From Bacteroidales bacterium (GTDB lineage Bacteria; Bacteroidota; Bacteroidia; Bacteroidales; UBA932): a stretch of 64,000 nt of DNA. Shown piece by piece: positions 27,749-36,581 of this stretch. The notes under the pieces are model-generated. The model saw only the letters and a program-made list of their open reading frames with translations, made no database searches and was not told the DNA's origin. A program made the position numbers and the translations under genes. Every line of letters starts with the position of its first letter. The first letter of the stretch is position 1. The stretch spans positions 1 through 64,000 of the forward strand of contig JAFYYW010000036.1 of NCBI GenBank assembly GCA_017548985.1, given 5' to 3'.

Positions 27749-28023
27749 TGGCAGAGTATTTACAAGCCGACAAGAAGCAAGAGATTTTCGCAAAGTACGG
27801 GAAGTCTAATACAGACACCGGCTCACCTGAGAGTCAAGTTGCTTTATTTTCCTACCGTATCAATCACCTCACTGAGCATGTGAAGAAGAACAAGAAGGAC
27901 GTTGTCACACGCCGTTCCCTCCTTCGCCTCGTAGGTAAGAGACGTCAGCTCCTGGATTATCTCCAGAGGACCGACATCGAGAGATACAGAAGCATTATCA
28001 AGGAGCTCGGCCTCCGTCGATAA
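27748..28023 (+). CDS. rpsO: 30S ribosomal protein S15
   Basis: Binds 16S rRNA helices 20-22 early in 30S assembly. The 91-aa product begins [18 protein letters not shown] and has the conserved [20 protein letters not shown] and [18 protein letters not shown] segments; length is usual. The start is ATG 27748, since the longer open frame upstream would include the promoter. It has its own promoter, leader and terminator, and is followed by pnp as in many bacteria. Confidence 0.97.
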   Translation: MAEYLQADKKQEIFAKYGKSNTDTGSPESQVALFSYRINHLTEHVKKNKKDVVTRRSLLRLVGKRRQLLDYLQRTDIERYRSIIKELGLRR

Positions 28024-28042
28024 TCATACGATAGGAAAACGA

Positions 28043-28088
28043 AAAAGGGATTGGCGCGCGGCATCCGCGGCCATCCCTTTCTTTTTTT
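28043..28088 (+). terminator. Terminator between rpsO and pnp
   Basis: AAAGGGAT and GGC in the left arm pair with GCC and ATCCCTTT in the right arm around a GC-rich loop, followed by CTTTTTTT. It separates rpsO from pnp, possibly with partial read-through since no promoter for pnp was recognised. Confidence 0.85.
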
Positions 28089-28112
28089 GGAAAAAGCGGT
28101 AAAAGCAGTTAA

Positions 28113-30479
28113 ATGAACGTTATCACAAAGAAAATCGAGTTATCCGACGGTAGGATAATCGAGATCGAGACCGGTAAGCTCGCCAAGCAGGCGGCCGGCT
28201 CAGCGGTGGTCAAGATGGGAGGCACGATGCTCCTCGCCACAGTCACCTGCGCCAAGGAAGTTAAAGAGGGAACTGATTTCATGCCCCTCACAGTTGATTA
28301 CAGGGAGAAATATTACTCCGCTGGTCGTTTCCCCGGAGGATTCCTCAAGAGAGAAAGCCGCCCCTCGGACTACGAGGTGCTCATCTCACGTCTTGTTGAC
28401 CGTCCCATCCGCCCTCTGTGGCCTGAAGATTTCCACCTTGAGGTCTTCGTCAATGTCAATCTTATCTCCGCGGAGAAGGACATCCAGCCCGACGCTCTCG
28501 CCGGCCTGGCCGCCTCCTGCGCCCTCGCGGTCTCTGACCTTCCTTTCGGAGGTCCTGTCTCCGAGGTTAGGGTCTGCCGTATAGACGGGAAGTTCGTCAT
28601 CAACCCCACATTCACCGAGATGGAGAACGCCGACCTTGAGCTTATGGTTGCCGCCACTGAGGAGAATATCATGATGGTCGAGGGTGAGATGAAGGAAGTC
28701 CCTGAGGATGTGATGCTTGACGCCATAAAGTTCGCTCACGAGGAGATCAAGCGCCACTGCCGTGTCCAGAAAGAACTCATGGCAGAGCTCGGCACCGACG
28801 TGAACAAACGCGATTATCCTCATGACGAGGAGGACGAGGAGATCAAGAACAAGATCCACGAGTTCGCTTACGATAAGTGCTATGCGCTGGCCAAGTCCGC
28901 CAAGCCCAAGCACGAGCGTGAGGACGGCTTCGAGGCCATCAAGGCCGAGGCTATCGAGGCCCTTGGCCTGACCGAGGAGGAAGTTGAGGAGAAGAAGATG
29001 ATGATCGACCGCTATTTCGGTCACGAGCAGAGGGAGGCCCTCCGCAACCTCGTCCTTGACGAGGGTCTGCGCGTGGACGGCCGCGGAACCACTGAGGTCC
29101 GTCCCATCTGGTGCGAGGTTGATTACCTGCCTTGCGCCCACGGCTCCGCCATCTTCACCCGTGGTGAGACCCAGGCTCTGGCCTCCGTCACCCTCGGTAC
29201 CAAACTCGATATGAAAGAGATGGACGAGGTCCTCATCCAGGGTGACCAGCAGTTCATCCTCCACTATAACTTCCCTCCTTTCGCCACTGGAGAGGCGAAA
29301 CCCCAGCGCAGTGTGGGACGCCGTGAGATAGGTCATGGTAACCTGGCCTACAGGGCCCTCAAGGCCGTTATGCCGAAGGCTCCTGACTTCCCTTACGCTG
29401 TCCGTGTGGTCTCTGATATTCTTGAGTCCAACGGCTCATCATCGCAGGCCTCCATTTGCGGAGGTTGCCTCGCCCTGATGGACGCCGGTGTCAAGATCAC
29501 CAAACCCGTGGCCGGTGTGGCTATGGGTCTGATCACTGACGAGAAAGATCCCAATGGCCGCTACGCGATCCTTACCGACATCCTCGGTGACGAGGATCAC
29601 CTCGGTGACATGGACTTCAAGGTGGCCGGAACAAAGGACGGTATAACCGCGACCCAGATGGACATTAAAGTCGACGGCCTGTCTTATGACGTGCTGGCCA
29701 AGGCCCTGAAGCAGGCCCACGACGGCAGGATGCACATTATGGGTGAGATGATGAAGTGCATTGACACGCCTCGCGAGGACTACAAGCCCTTCGTCCCCAG
29801 GATCATATCCTTCGAGATCGCCAAGGAGTTCATCGGAGCCGTCATCGGAAAGGGTGGAGAGACCATCCAGAAGATCCAGGCTGAGACCGGTGCTGTCATC
29901 AATATCGACGAGGTTGAGGGCAAGGGTATCGTGGACATCGCTACTAACGATGCCGAGGCCATGAAAAAGGCTTACGATTGGATCCAGGGCATCTGCGCTG
30001 TTCCGGAGGTCGGTCAGACTTACCACGGAAAGATCGTCTCCATCCTCGAGTTCGGTGCCTTTGTCGAGATCCTTCCTGGCAAGGAAGGCCTTCTCCATGT
30101 CTCCGAAATAGCATGGAACAAGACTGAGAATGTCGAGGACGTGCTGGCTGTCGGACAGGAAGTGGACGTCAAGTTGCTTGAGATCGACCAGAAGACCGGT
30201 AAGATGAGGCTTTCAATGAGGGCTCTCCAGCCCAAACCGGAAGGCTATGTCGAGCCTGCCCGTCGTCCCCGCGGCAACGGTGGCGGAAATGGTGGCGAGC
30301 GTCGTCCCGGCGGGAACGAGCGTCATGGCAACGGCGGCGAGCGCCGGAACGGCGGAAACGACCGCAGGAACGGTGGTAACGACCGTAGGAACGGTGGCGA
30401 GCGCAAGAGTTTTGGCCAGAGGAACAATAACGCCCCGAAGCCCGAACCTTCTAACGACACCACTGAGGAATACTTCTAG
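28113..30479 (+). CDS. pnp: Polynucleotide phosphorylase with an RG-rich C-terminal tail
   Basis: Phosphorolytic 3'-5' exoribonuclease, core of RNA decay. The 788-aa product has two RNase PH domains, the second starting near residue 320 ([14 protein letters not shown]), a KH domain ([20 protein letters not shown], about residue 570) and an S1 domain (about 630-700). From about residue 712 a tail of repeated [13 protein letters not shown]-like units follows and then an acidic end (NDTTEEYF). The E. coli enzyme is 711 aa and stops near the S1 domain, so this tail is an addition that probably binds RNA or partners. Confidence 0.97.
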   Translation: MNVITKKIELSDGRIIEIETGKLAKQAAGSAVVKMGGTMLLATVTCAKEVKEGTDFMPLTVDYREKYYSAGRFPGGFLKRESRPSDYEVLISRLVDRPIRPLWPEDFHLEVFVNVNLISAEKDIQPDALAGLAASCALAVSDLPFGGPVSEVRVCRIDGKFVINPTFTEMENADLELMVAATEENIMMVEGEMKEVPEDVMLDAIKFAHEEIKRHCRVQKELMAELGTDVNKRDYPHDEEDEEIKNKIHEFAYDKCYALAKSAKPKHEREDGFEAIKAEAIEALGLTEEEVEEKKMMIDRYFGHEQREALRNLVLDEGLRVDGRGTTEVRPIWCEVDYLPCAHGSAIFTRGETQALASVTLGTKLDMKEMDEVLIQGDQQFILHYNFPPFATGEAKPQRSVGRREIGHGNLAYRALKAVMPKAPDFPYAVRVVSDILESNGSSSQASICGGCLALMDAGVKITKPVAGVAMGLITDEKDPNGRYAILTDILGDEDHLGDMDFKVAGTKDGITATQMDIKVDGLSYDVLAKALKQAHDGRMHIMGEMMKCIDTPREDYKPFVPRIISFEIAKEFIGAVIGKGGETIQKIQAETGAVINIDEVEGKGIVDIATNDAEAMKKAYDWIQGICAVPEVGQTYHGKIVSILEFGAFVEILPGKEGLLHVSEIAWNKTENVEDVLAVGQEVDVKLLEIDQKTGKMRLSMRALQPKPEGYVEPARRPRGNGGGNGGERRPGGNERHGNGGERRNGGNDRRNGGNDRRNGGERKSFGQRNNNAPKPEPSNDTTEEYF

Positions 30480-30495
30480 TATATAGGCTATTTTA

Positions 30496-30534
30496 AAAAG
30501 AGCTGGCCAATCCTTCGATTGGTCAGCTTTTTTT
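30496..30534 (+). terminator. Terminator after pnp
   Basis: AGCTGGCCAATC pairs with GATTGGTCAGCT (one G-U) around a CTTC loop, with A-rich sequence before and TTTTTTT after. Confidence 0.93.
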
Positions 30535-30571
30535 ATTATCTTGGACAGGATTAATAAACCGTCACCACATT

Positions 30572-31903
30572 ATGAAGGCTCTTAGAACAATAATCTTCGC
30601 GGCAGCCATGTCGCTGATAGCGTCCGTTTCCACCAATGCCCAGACCTATACTCCCTCGGAAGGCAACCTCCAGGCGAGGAAAGATTTCGTGAATGAGCGT
30701 TTCGGAATATTCCTCCACTGGGGAATCTACGCTTCTTACGCCCAAGGCGAGTGGTACCTCAACAACGGTAAACTGAACAAAGACGAGTACCGCAAGGCGG
30801 CCAGTGGTTTCTACCCCATAAAGTATAACGCCGAAGATTGGGCGAAGGCGTTCAAAGACGCCGGAGCAGGCTATGTCACAATAACTTCCCGTCACCACGA
30901 CGGGTTCTCTATGTACGACACAAAGGCCTCAGACTATAATATCGTCAAGGCGACGCCGTACGGGAAGGACGTCATAAAGGCTCTGGACGAGGCTTGCCTG
31001 AAAGAAGGAATCAAGCTTCAGTTCTATTATTCCATACTCGATTGGGACAGGGAGGATTATCCGCTTGGAGAGTCAGGCAGGTTTTCCGGCCGCAAAGGTG
31101 ACAGCCAGGACTACGACCACTACTTCGCCTTCATGAAAGCCCAGGTGAAAGAGCTTTTGACACAATATCACACCCGCGCTCTCTGGTTCGACGGATATTG
31201 GGACCACAAGAGGGACGCTGTCCCCTTCGACTGGAGAATGCCTGAGTTCTATGAATATATCCATTCCATCAACCCGGACTGCCTGATTTGCAACAATCAC
31301 CACATCGCCCCGATCGAGGGTGAGGACTACCAGACTTTCGAGAGAGATCTCCCCGGAAGAAACACCTCAGGATTCTCAGAGGGTCAGGAAGTCAGCCAGA
31401 TCATCCCTGTCGAGATGTGCCAGACCATGAACCACTCCTGGGGCTATTCCGTAGCCGACCAGGATTACAAGTCAGTCGGAACCCTGGTGCGCCTTCTCGC
31501 TCAGTGTGTCTCGATGAACTGCAACATGCTTATGAATATCGGGCCCCAGGCCAACGGTGAGCTGCCCGCGGCGGCCCTGGAGCGTCTCAAGGGAATGGGA
31601 GAATGGATGAGAATCAACGGTGAGTCAATCAAGGGTTGCGGGCCAGGACCCATCGAAGAGCAGGAGTGGGGAGTCAGCACCGCGCCCATCGGCAATAACA
31701 AGGCCTTCTATCTGCACCTCTTCAAGTCTCCGGGAGCCGTGATTGAGGTTCCTGTCGCCAAGAGAGCGAAAGTCTTGGCTGTCACCTCATTGGACAGTGG
31801 AGCCAAGATAGCCACAAAGAAAGTCGGCGAGAGGCTTTTCATCACCGTTCCAGGTGAGATCCCCGCCGACTCCGACTATGTCATCAAAGTGACTCTGAGA
31901 TAG
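30572..31903 (+). CDS. Alpha-L-fucosidase, GH29 family
   Basis: Retaining exo-fucosidase that removes alpha-linked L-fucose from glycans. The 443-aa product has a signal peptide (residues 1-24, ending TNAQ), so it acts in the periplasm or at the surface. The N-terminal RFGIFLHWGIYA motif and the nucleophile Asp (D207 in ALWFDGYWDH) are present in a TIM barrel, followed by a short beta-sandwich domain. It stands alone in this orientation; fucI and fucP, which would use the released fucose, lie 21 kb downstream. Confidence 0.93.
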   Translation: MKALRTIIFAAAMSLIASVSTNAQTYTPSEGNLQARKDFVNERFGIFLHWGIYASYAQGEWYLNNGKLNKDEYRKAASGFYPIKYNAEDWAKAFKDAGAGYVTITSRHHDGFSMYDTKASDYNIVKATPYGKDVIKALDEACLKEGIKLQFYYSILDWDREDYPLGESGRFSGRKGDSQDYDHYFAFMKAQVKELLTQYHTRALWFDGYWDHKRDAVPFDWRMPEFYEYIHSINPDCLICNNHHIAPIEGEDYQTFERDLPGRNTSGFSEGQEVSQIIPVEMCQTMNHSWGYSVADQDYKSVGTLVRLLAQCVSMNCNMLMNIGPQANGELPAAALERLKGMGEWMRINGESIKGCGPGPIEEQEWGVSTAPIGNNKAFYLHLFKSPGAVIEVPVAKRAKVLAVTSLDSGAKIATKKVGERLFITVPGEIPADSDYVIKVTLR

Positions 31904-31910
31904 TTCCGGG

Positions 31911-32750
31911 CTACACCCCGCCGAAGGCGCTGTAGCCTCCGTCAACGGGAATAACGACTCCCGTCACGAAGGAAGAGATATCGCTTAGCAGATAAAGCAT
32001 AGTACCTACCAGATCCTCCGGCTCACCGAATTTGTGGGTCGGAGTGTTCGCTATTATCTTCTTTCCCCTTGGCTTCAGGGCTCCGGTCTCCTCGTCCGTG
32101 AGCAAGAAGCGGTTCTGGTCGGTGAGGAAGAAGCCGGGGGCGATGGCGTTGCAGCGGATCCCCATTTGGGCGACATGCACAGCGTACCACTGTGTGAAGT
32201 TGTTGATGGCTCCCTTGGCGGCGGAATACGCCGGGATCTTAGTGAGCGGACGGATCGAGTTCATCGAGGAGATGTTCAGCACATTTCCCTTGCCTGCCTC
32301 AAGCATGTCTTTGGTGAAGACCATCGTGGCCAGGAGGGTTCCTTTGAAATTGAGATCGAACACCTGGTCAAAGCCACTGAGATCCAAGCCGTAGAAAGTG
32401 TCGGCAAGATCGTCACCGGGCTCCATCTGCTCCGCCTTGCAGGTCGCCTTCGGGGAATTACCACCGGCGCAATTGATAAGGATATCCACCTTTCCTAGTT
32501 TCTCGTGGATAAGGTCCAAAGCAGCCTCGAGGGCGGCCTTGTCAAGAGTACTTGCGGAGATGCCTAAACACTTGATGCCAAACTCTTTGGTGATGGCTTC
32601 TCCCTTGGCCGGGTTGGCCGATGAACGGCTGATCACGGCGAGGTTGACTCCCGCTTCGGCGAGACCCCTCGTCAGGGCGGTCCCGATGACTCCGAAACCA
32701 CCTGTTATAACGCAATTTCGACCCTTCAGGTCATCAAATGAATATTTCAT
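31911..32750 (-). CDS. SDR oxidoreductase, D-mannonate oxidoreductase-like
   Basis: A 279-aa NAD(P)-dependent short-chain dehydrogenase with the cofactor loop GGFGVIGTAL (17-26), NAG-like CAGG motif, catalytic Ser near 161, Y175 and K179 (YSAAKG), and a C-terminal VDGGYSAFGG. The long insert around residues 97-125 and overall sequence resemble the Bacteroidota SDRs annotated as D-mannonate oxidoreductase (fructuronate to mannonate). It is the last gene of the five-gene sugar-acid operon, 2 nt after gnd. Family is certain; substrate is likely but unproven. Confidence 0.85.
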   Translation of the reverse strand: MKYSFDDLKGRNCVITGGFGVIGTALTRGLAEAGVNLAVISRSSANPAKGEAITKEFGIKCLGISASTLDKAALEAALDLIHEKLGKVDILINCAGGNSPKATCKAEQMEPGDDLADTFYGLDLSGFDQVFDLNFKGTLLATMVFTKDMLEAGKGNVLNISSMNSIRPLTKIPAYSAAKGAINNFTQWYAVHVAQMGIRCNAIAPGFFLTDQNRFLLTDEETGALKPRGKKIIANTPTHKFGEPEDLVGTMLYLLSDISSFVTGVVIPVDGGYSAFGGV

Positions 32751-32752
32751 GA

Positions 32753-34210
32753 TTATACGGTATAAGTTCCTGATACAGTGTCACCTCCGTGACCGGTCCA
32801 ATTGGTGTGGAAGAACTCGCCGCGGGGACAGTCAACACGCTCATAGGTGTGGGCGCCGAAATAATCCCGTTGGGCCTGCAGCATATTGGCCGGCAGCCTT
32901 TCGGTGCGGTAGCCGTCGTAATATTCCAAAGCGGCTGTCATGCAAGGGGCGGGCACTCCGCTAGCTATGGCCTGCGAGACAACCTTGCGCCAACCACTTT
33001 GCGCCTCGGAAAGCTTCTCTTTGAAATAAGGATCGAGCAGGATGTTGGCCAGGTCGGGAGTCTTGTCGAAAGCCTCTTTGATCTTACCCAGGAACACGCT
33101 CCTGATGATGCATCCGCCTCTCCAGAGAAGGGCGATCCCACCATAATTGAGATCCCAGCCATATTCCTTCGCCGCAGCCCTCATAAGGGAATATCCCTGG
33201 GCGTAGGAGACGACCTTTGAAGCGAACAGAGCCTTCCTGAGATCCTCCAGGAACGCCGCCCTATCACCTTCAAACTTGACCGGAACAGGTCCTTCGAGTA
33301 TCTTGGAGGCGGCCACCCTCTCATCCTTCAAAGCGGAGAGGCAACGAGCATAAACCGACTCACTGATCAGAGTCAACGGCTCACCAAGGTCGAGAGCGGA
33401 GATGGCGGTCCACTTGCCCGTGCCCTTCTGGCCGGCCGTGTCAAGAATATAATCAAGGACATATCGACCGTCCTCATCCTTCTTGGCAAGGATGTCACGG
33501 GTGATCTCGATGAGGTAGGAGTCAAGGTCTCCCCTGTTCCACTCGGCGAACGTCTCGTGCATCTCCTCGTTAGTCATTCCGAGGATATCTTTCATTATCT
33601 GGTAGCATTCGCAGATAAGCTGGATGTCACCGTACTCGATACCGTTGTGGACCATCTTCACGAAATGTCCGGCTCCTCCCTGGCCGACCCAGTCGCAGCA
33701 TGGTGTGCCGTCGGCCACCTTGGCGCTGATGCCTTGGAATATCGGTTTCACGTAAGGCCAGGCCGCAGGTGATCCACCAGGCATCATAGAGGGGCCTTTC
33801 AAAGCTCCCTCCTCTCCTCCGGATACTCCTGTTCCGATATAGAGAAGTCCCTTGCTTTCAACATATTCCGTTCTTCTTGCGGTGTCCGGAAAATGAGTGT
33901 TGCCTCCATCTATGATTATGTCGCCCTTGTCGAGAAGAGGAATGAGTTTCTCAATGAAATCGTCGACCGGCTTCCCTGCCTTCACCATTAGGAACACTTT
34001 CCTGGGGCTCTTGAGAGAGGATATAAAGTCCTCAAGGCTGTGAGCCCCATAAAAATTGAGACCTTTTCCGCGTCCCTCCATGAAATGGTCGACTTTCTCG
34101 ACCGTACGGTTATAGACACTGACATGGAAACCTTTGCTCTCCATGTTCAACGCCAGGTTCTCGCCCATAACGGCCAAACCCACAAGTCCAATGTCTGATA
34201 CTGCTTTCAT
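32753..34210 (-). CDS. gnd: 6-phosphogluconate dehydrogenase, decarboxylating
   Basis: Oxidises 6-phosphogluconate to ribulose 5-phosphate and CO2 with NAD(P)+. The 485-aa product has the Rossmann motif GLAVMGENLALNMESKG, the substrate segment GVSGGEEGALKGPSMMPGG and the signature KGTGKWTAISALDLG, and the usual tail (FHTNWTGHGGDTVSGTYTV). The start is ATG 34210; the longer open frame upstream runs into the LarA-like gene. Its place between a LarA-like epimerase and a mannonate-type SDR, with a sugar kinase in the same operon, suggests a dedicated copy for sugar-acid breakdown. Confidence 0.96.
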   Translation of the reverse strand: MKAVSDIGLVGLAVMGENLALNMESKGFHVSVYNRTVEKVDHFMEGRGKGLNFYGAHSLEDFISSLKSPRKVFLMVKAGKPVDDFIEKLIPLLDKGDIIIDGGNTHFPDTARRTEYVESKGLLYIGTGVSGGEEGALKGPSMMPGGSPAAWPYVKPIFQGISAKVADGTPCCDWVGQGGAGHFVKMVHNGIEYGDIQLICECYQIMKDILGMTNEEMHETFAEWNRGDLDSYLIEITRDILAKKDEDGRYVLDYILDTAGQKGTGKWTAISALDLGEPLTLISESVYARCLSALKDERVAASKILEGPVPVKFEGDRAAFLEDLRKALFASKVVSYAQGYSLMRAAAKEYGWDLNYGGIALLWRGGCIIRSVFLGKIKEAFDKTPDLANILLDPYFKEKLSEAQSGWRKVVSQAIASGVPAPCMTAALEYYDGYRTERLPANMLQAQRDYFGAHTYERVDCPRGEFFHTNWTGHGGDTVSGTYTV

Positions 34211-34220
34211 ATAATCAATT

Positions 34221-35495
34221 TTAAAATCTTTCCGGATAGGCCCAAAGGCCGAGGGCGGGATTGGAGATATAATAAACCTCCTCGCCATCTGGCATAGTGT
34301 TCCACCCATCTATCATTTTATCGACAGGATAACGCCTTAGGGCCTCATCGAGGTCACCCCAAGCGAATCCAACGCCTTCTATCTCTTCCCTGGTCATTCC
34401 AGGACCAGGGCAGTAAGTGATCTTGAAACGCCCCTCGGAGGAGCCATGGATAAGGTGAGCCGAGGCACTCAGGTTATTCTGCAGATCCTCATTGGCGGCC
34501 GTGGCTTCCAACGTGTGCGGGGTACCTTTATAGCCATATTTCCGGATCAACCTGTCTATCTCCGGATCTTCTCCGAACTCTTTCAAGGCTGGCGCCAGGA
34601 TAAGCAGCTCAGCTCCGTCGGCCAAGGCCATCCTGGTCCTGTAGACAGCCTTGTTTCCCAACCAGGTGCTCTTGAACTCAGCGGGATCCAGATAAACGAC
34701 GCATTTTCGGATCTCTTTGCCGACTATGATGAAATTGGTCTCAAGAGAGAGAGCCGAAGCCTTCTCGAAACACTCGAAATCATCTCCGATGAAAAGACCC
34801 CTGGTGACCAGCTCCCCTGTCACCTCATCCTTCGCCCTGACGGTCAGGATATAGACAATCGGGAGTCTGGAGATGAAATGAGTCCTGGCATATTCAAGGA
34901 CATCCCTGACAGGGGTTCTCGCCCTGCCCATTATGCGTTCCATCCCATAGGAGGCACCGAGGAAATGGCTCTTGTTGATTCCTTCCGCTCCCCCGACCCC
35001 GACAAATATGTTCTTAGTGTAGTTAGCCATCCCGATAACCTCGTGCGGAACCACTTGACCTATAGAGAGTATAAGATCGAATGTTGGATCGAGAAGCAGC
35101 TTGTTTACCTGGGCCGGCCAAGTGTAGCTTACCCGTCCCTCGGAGACTTCCCTGACATATTCAGCGGGCACAGTTCCGACTGTCACCACATCATTTCTCC
35201 AGTCGTGGACACGGAACTTCCCCGCCTGGACGCCATCGTACATTGAGGCTATTTGTTCGTCCGTCATCGGCGAATGCGTCCCCAAGGCGGGCATGACATC
35301 AGTTAACCGGCTTCCGAAATAATCGTTCACCATTCCGGTGATCGGACCCGCGTAAGAATTGAGCCGGGTGAAGTCAGGTGGAATGGCCAAGACTCTTCTC
35401 CTGGGCCCCATTGAATCAAAAACCTCTCTCAAGGCTGTCCAAATGTCCCTTTCGGTGAGAATATCGGTCCTCGAGCCTCTGGCGTAATAAAGCAT
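34221..35495 (-). CDS. LarA-like nickel-dependent racemase/epimerase (DUF2088)
   Basis: A 424-aa member of the lactate racemase superfamily. In Lactiplantibacillus LarA the key residues are H108, H174, K184 (carries the nickel-pincer nucleotide) and H200. Here H151, K161 and H177 keep the exact 10- and 16-residue spacings, and H74 lies in GTHSPMT, the equivalent of GTHRP. DFTR (41-44) matches the N-terminal DxTR motif. The start is ATG 35495, 4 nt after the kinase stop. Superfamily members act on 2-hydroxyacids, including gluconate/mannonate C2 epimerisation. Context (mannonate-type SDR, sugar kinase, gnd) favours the latter. No larB, larC or larE is in the window. Confidence 0.85.
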   Translation of the reverse strand: MLYYARGSRTDILTERDIWTALREVFDSMGPRRRVLAIPPDFTRLNSYAGPITGMVNDYFGSRLTDVMPALGTHSPMTDEQIASMYDGVQAGKFRVHDWRNDVVTVGTVPAEYVREVSEGRVSYTWPAQVNKLLLDPTFDLILSIGQVVPHEVIGMANYTKNIFVGVGGAEGINKSHFLGASYGMERIMGRARTPVRDVLEYARTHFISRLPIVYILTVRAKDEVTGELVTRGLFIGDDFECFEKASALSLETNFIIVGKEIRKCVVYLDPAEFKSTWLGNKAVYRTRMALADGAELLILAPALKEFGEDPEIDRLIRKYGYKGTPHTLEATAANEDLQNNLSASAHLIHGSSEGRFKITYCPGPGMTREEIEGVGFAWGDLDEALRRYPVDKMIDGWNTMPDGEEVYYISNPALGLWAYPERF

Positions 35496-35499
35496 ATTC

Positions 35500-36570
35500 C
35501 TATCTCTTGACCCTGGCGTTGCCACTCCACACGCTCCACACCTGTTCCTCATCGGCAGGTTGGGCATAATCTGTAAGGAAAGTCGTAGCGAGAGCCCCGC
35601 AGGCCCATCCGAACTGGATCCACTTCTCAGGCTCCCAGCCTTTCAGTATGGCATATAGCAAACCTCCCACAAAGCCATCTCCACCGCCGATCCTGTCCAA
35701 CACATGAATAGGCCTCGGCTCAACCACATGCCAAGTATTCCCTTCCAGCATGATAGCGCCCCAATTGTGGCTGTTGGCGTTATTGACTTGCCTGAGAGTG
35801 GTGGCGAACACATTGGCGGAAGGATATTCCGCCTTGACCCTGCGGATCATTTCCTTGAAACCATCAATCTTGGCCGCGATATCCTTGCCTCCCGCCTCTG
35901 GCCCCTGGATTCCAAGGCAAAGCTGGAAGTCTTCCTCATTGCCGATAAGGATGTCAGCCAAGGAGCATATCTCGGAGAAGGTGGCTCGCAATTCCTCCTC
36001 TCTTCCAACCCAGAATGAGGCCCGATAATTAAGGTCGAAACTGATCCGGGTGCCATATTCCTTCGCCTTCCTGGCTATTTCCAGACAGAAACGGCTGGTA
36101 TCCGGACTCAATGCGGCGATCAAGCCGGAGAGATGCGTGATCTCCACTCCTTCCTCACCGAATATCCTGTCCAAGTCGAAATCCTTCACATTCAGGGTCC
36201 TGCCCACCTCACCGGCGCGGTCGTTCCAGACCCTGGGGCCTCGGGAGCCGTAGCCGCTGTCCGCCACATTGATCTGGTGACGGAAGCCCCAAGGACCGCC
36301 CTGAGGCACCTCAGGTCCCTCGAAATCCATTCCTCGTGAGCGCAGGTTCGCTTTAATGAACGCGGCGAAAGGGCTTCCCTCAACAAAGGTGGTCAAAACC
36401 TTGACAGGAAGACCCAGATAAGAGGAAACGCTGGCGACATTCGTCTCGGCGCTGGTGGCCTGGAGATGCAGGACATCACTCGATTGGACAGGCTGACCGT
36501 TCTCAGGCGTGACACGCAAACCCATGCTGGTAGGGACCAGCAGGGCATAGCGCTTTTTCTTGATATCCAT
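35500..36570 (-). CDS. PfkB family sugar(-acid) kinase
   Basis: A 356-aa cytosolic ribokinase-family kinase. The ATP/anion-hole signature is DRIGGGDGFVGG with catalytic base D298. FDLNYRASFW (178-187) and NEED (211-214) resemble 2-keto-3-deoxygluconate kinases. Within this operon no gene making KDG (mannonate dehydratase) is present, and Gnd needs 6-phosphogluconate, so gluconate 6-kinase activity is a reasonable alternative. It follows GH2 by 11 nt. Confidence 0.85.
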   Translation of the reverse strand: MDIKKKRYALLVPTSMGLRVTPENGQPVQSSDVLHLQATSAETNVASVSSYLGLPVKVLTTFVEGSPFAAFIKANLRSRGMDFEGPEVPQGGPWGFRHQINVADSGYGSRGPRVWNDRAGEVGRTLNVKDFDLDRIFGEEGVEITHLSGLIAALSPDTSRFCLEIARKAKEYGTRISFDLNYRASFWVGREEELRATFSEICSLADILIGNEEDFQLCLGIQGPEAGGKDIAAKIDGFKEMIRRVKAEYPSANVFATTLRQVNNANSHNWGAIMLEGNTWHVVEPRPIHVLDRIGGGDGFVGGLLYAILKGWEPEKWIQFGWACGALATTFLTDYAQPADEEQVWSVWSGNARVKR

Positions 36571-36581
36571 GATTGGGAAGG

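Noticed and set aside
28386..29336. A 316-codon minus-strand frame antisense to pnp
   Set aside because: Leu/Asp/Val-rich shadow of the pnp codons; pnp is certain.
32753..34309. A longer gnd with 33 extra N-terminal residues
   Set aside because: The extension overlaps the LarA-like gene and does not resemble Gnd; ATG 34210 matches the family.
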